A stretch of 64,000 bases of DNA, taken from Pseudomonadota bacterium. GTDB lineage: Bacteria; Pseudomonadota; Gammaproteobacteria; Steroidobacterales; Steroidobacteraceae. The translations under genes were made by a program, and so were the position numbers. Under the pieces are notes generated by a model. It was not told where the DNA came from. It ran no database searches and saw only the letters and a program-made list of their open reading frames with translations. The stretch covers positions 620,001 to 684,000 of the forward strand of contig JAFEDU010000002.1 of assembly GCA_018241425.1 (NCBI GenBank), in the 5' to 3' direction. Below, in pieces: positions 63,772 through 64,000 of this stretch (position 1 is its first letter; each line of letters starts with the position of its first letter).

Positions 63772-64000
63772 AGGACGCCGTCATCGTTTCCACGGCGCGC
63801 ACCGGGCTTGGCAAGAGCTGGAAGGGCGCCTTCAACATGACCTACGGGGCGACCCTCGGGGCCCACGCCGTGCATCACGCCATCGAGCGCGCCCGCATCG
63901 AGGGTGCCGAGGTCGAGGACGTCATCATGGGGTCCACCTTCGGGGAGGGGACGACCGGCGGGAACATCGCGCGCGCGATCGCACTGCGTGCCGGGCTCCC
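63768..64000 (+). CDS. acetyl-CoA acyltransferase (thiolase), 5' part
   Basis: The gene starts at ATG 63768 (ATGA overlap) and runs off the window after about 77 codons. MKDAVIVSTARTGLGKSWKG and VIMGSTFGEGTTGGNIAR match thiolase N-termini; the catalytic cysteine lies beyond the window. It forms the last step of beta-oxidation with the upstream gene. Confidence 0.9.
   Translation, partial: MKDAVIVSTARTGLGKSWKGAFNMTYGATLGAHAVHHAIERARIEGAEVEDVIMGSTFGEGTTGGNIARAIALRAGL

Overview
The window reads as a high-GC gammaproteobacterial chromosome. The backbone carries the conserved order amiC-mutL-miaA-hfq-hflX-hflK-hflC-(DUF2065)-purA, preceded by pcnB-folK-(deoxynucleoside kinase)-panB-panC, queG, nnr and tsaE. 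This gene order and the cydP/cydX small subunits fit Gammaproteobacteria, perhaps near the Xanthomonadales, Nevskiales or Steroidobacterales; the placement is inference from synteny only.

Region 1 (1-10545) is accessory and the most interesting part. It holds two adjacent AAA+ based modules. The first (1-4776) is a tightly overlapping cluster entered in its last part: a partial gene that is probably DUF5691, a MoxR-type AAA+ ATPase, a DUF5682 protein and a VWA protein with an intact MIDAS. The second (4939-10545) combines an NAD-kinase-like protein with an altered GGDG motif, a soluble SPFH/coiled-coil protein, a divergent NrtR-like degenerate-NUDIX winged-helix regulator, and a 918-residue double-AAA+ ClpB-like ATPase. 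The C-terminal third of that ATPase looks like a class I peptide-chain release factor in which GGQ has become MGQ. The divergent promoters between the SPFH and regulator genes overlap and share an operator-like repeat. A tRNA-Glu(CTC) gene with its 3' end facing this region marks the border with the core genome.

Region 2 (10746-27733) is core housekeeping: tRNA-Glu, polyadenylation, folate and pantothenate synthesis, queuosine, NAD(P)HX repair, t6A, cell-wall amidase, mismatch repair, tRNA isopentenylation, Hfq, HflX/K/C and adenylosuccinate synthesis.

Region 3 (27744-42698) is mixed: a GT-C glycosyltransferase, an M48 protease, an MFS permease, class II photolyase, an AhpD-like pair, PPK2, a double-CDGSH protein, small stress-type proteins, and a three-gene aminotransferase/sulfotransferase-like/aminotransferase operon facing a polyamine-type binding lipoprotein and a Rieske oxygenase.

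Region 4 (42849-49946) holds a bd-type oxidase operon (cydP-cydA-cydB-cydX), an M24 peptidase-like gene, and an exported methionine-sulfoxide repair set msrA-dipZ-msrB whose DipZ has a regular Met-rich linker.

Region 5 (49960-64000) has an Aas-like acyltransferase/acyl-ACP synthetase, an MBL hydrolase, PaiB-like flavoprotein, a frameshifted VOC gene, an exported esterase, a periplasmic electron-transfer operon (triheme cytochrome c, SoxYZ-like carrier, zinc metallohydrolase, FccB-like flavoprotein), and the start of a beta-oxidation operon that runs off the right edge. No CRISPR array, insertion sequence, integrase or rRNA was seen.
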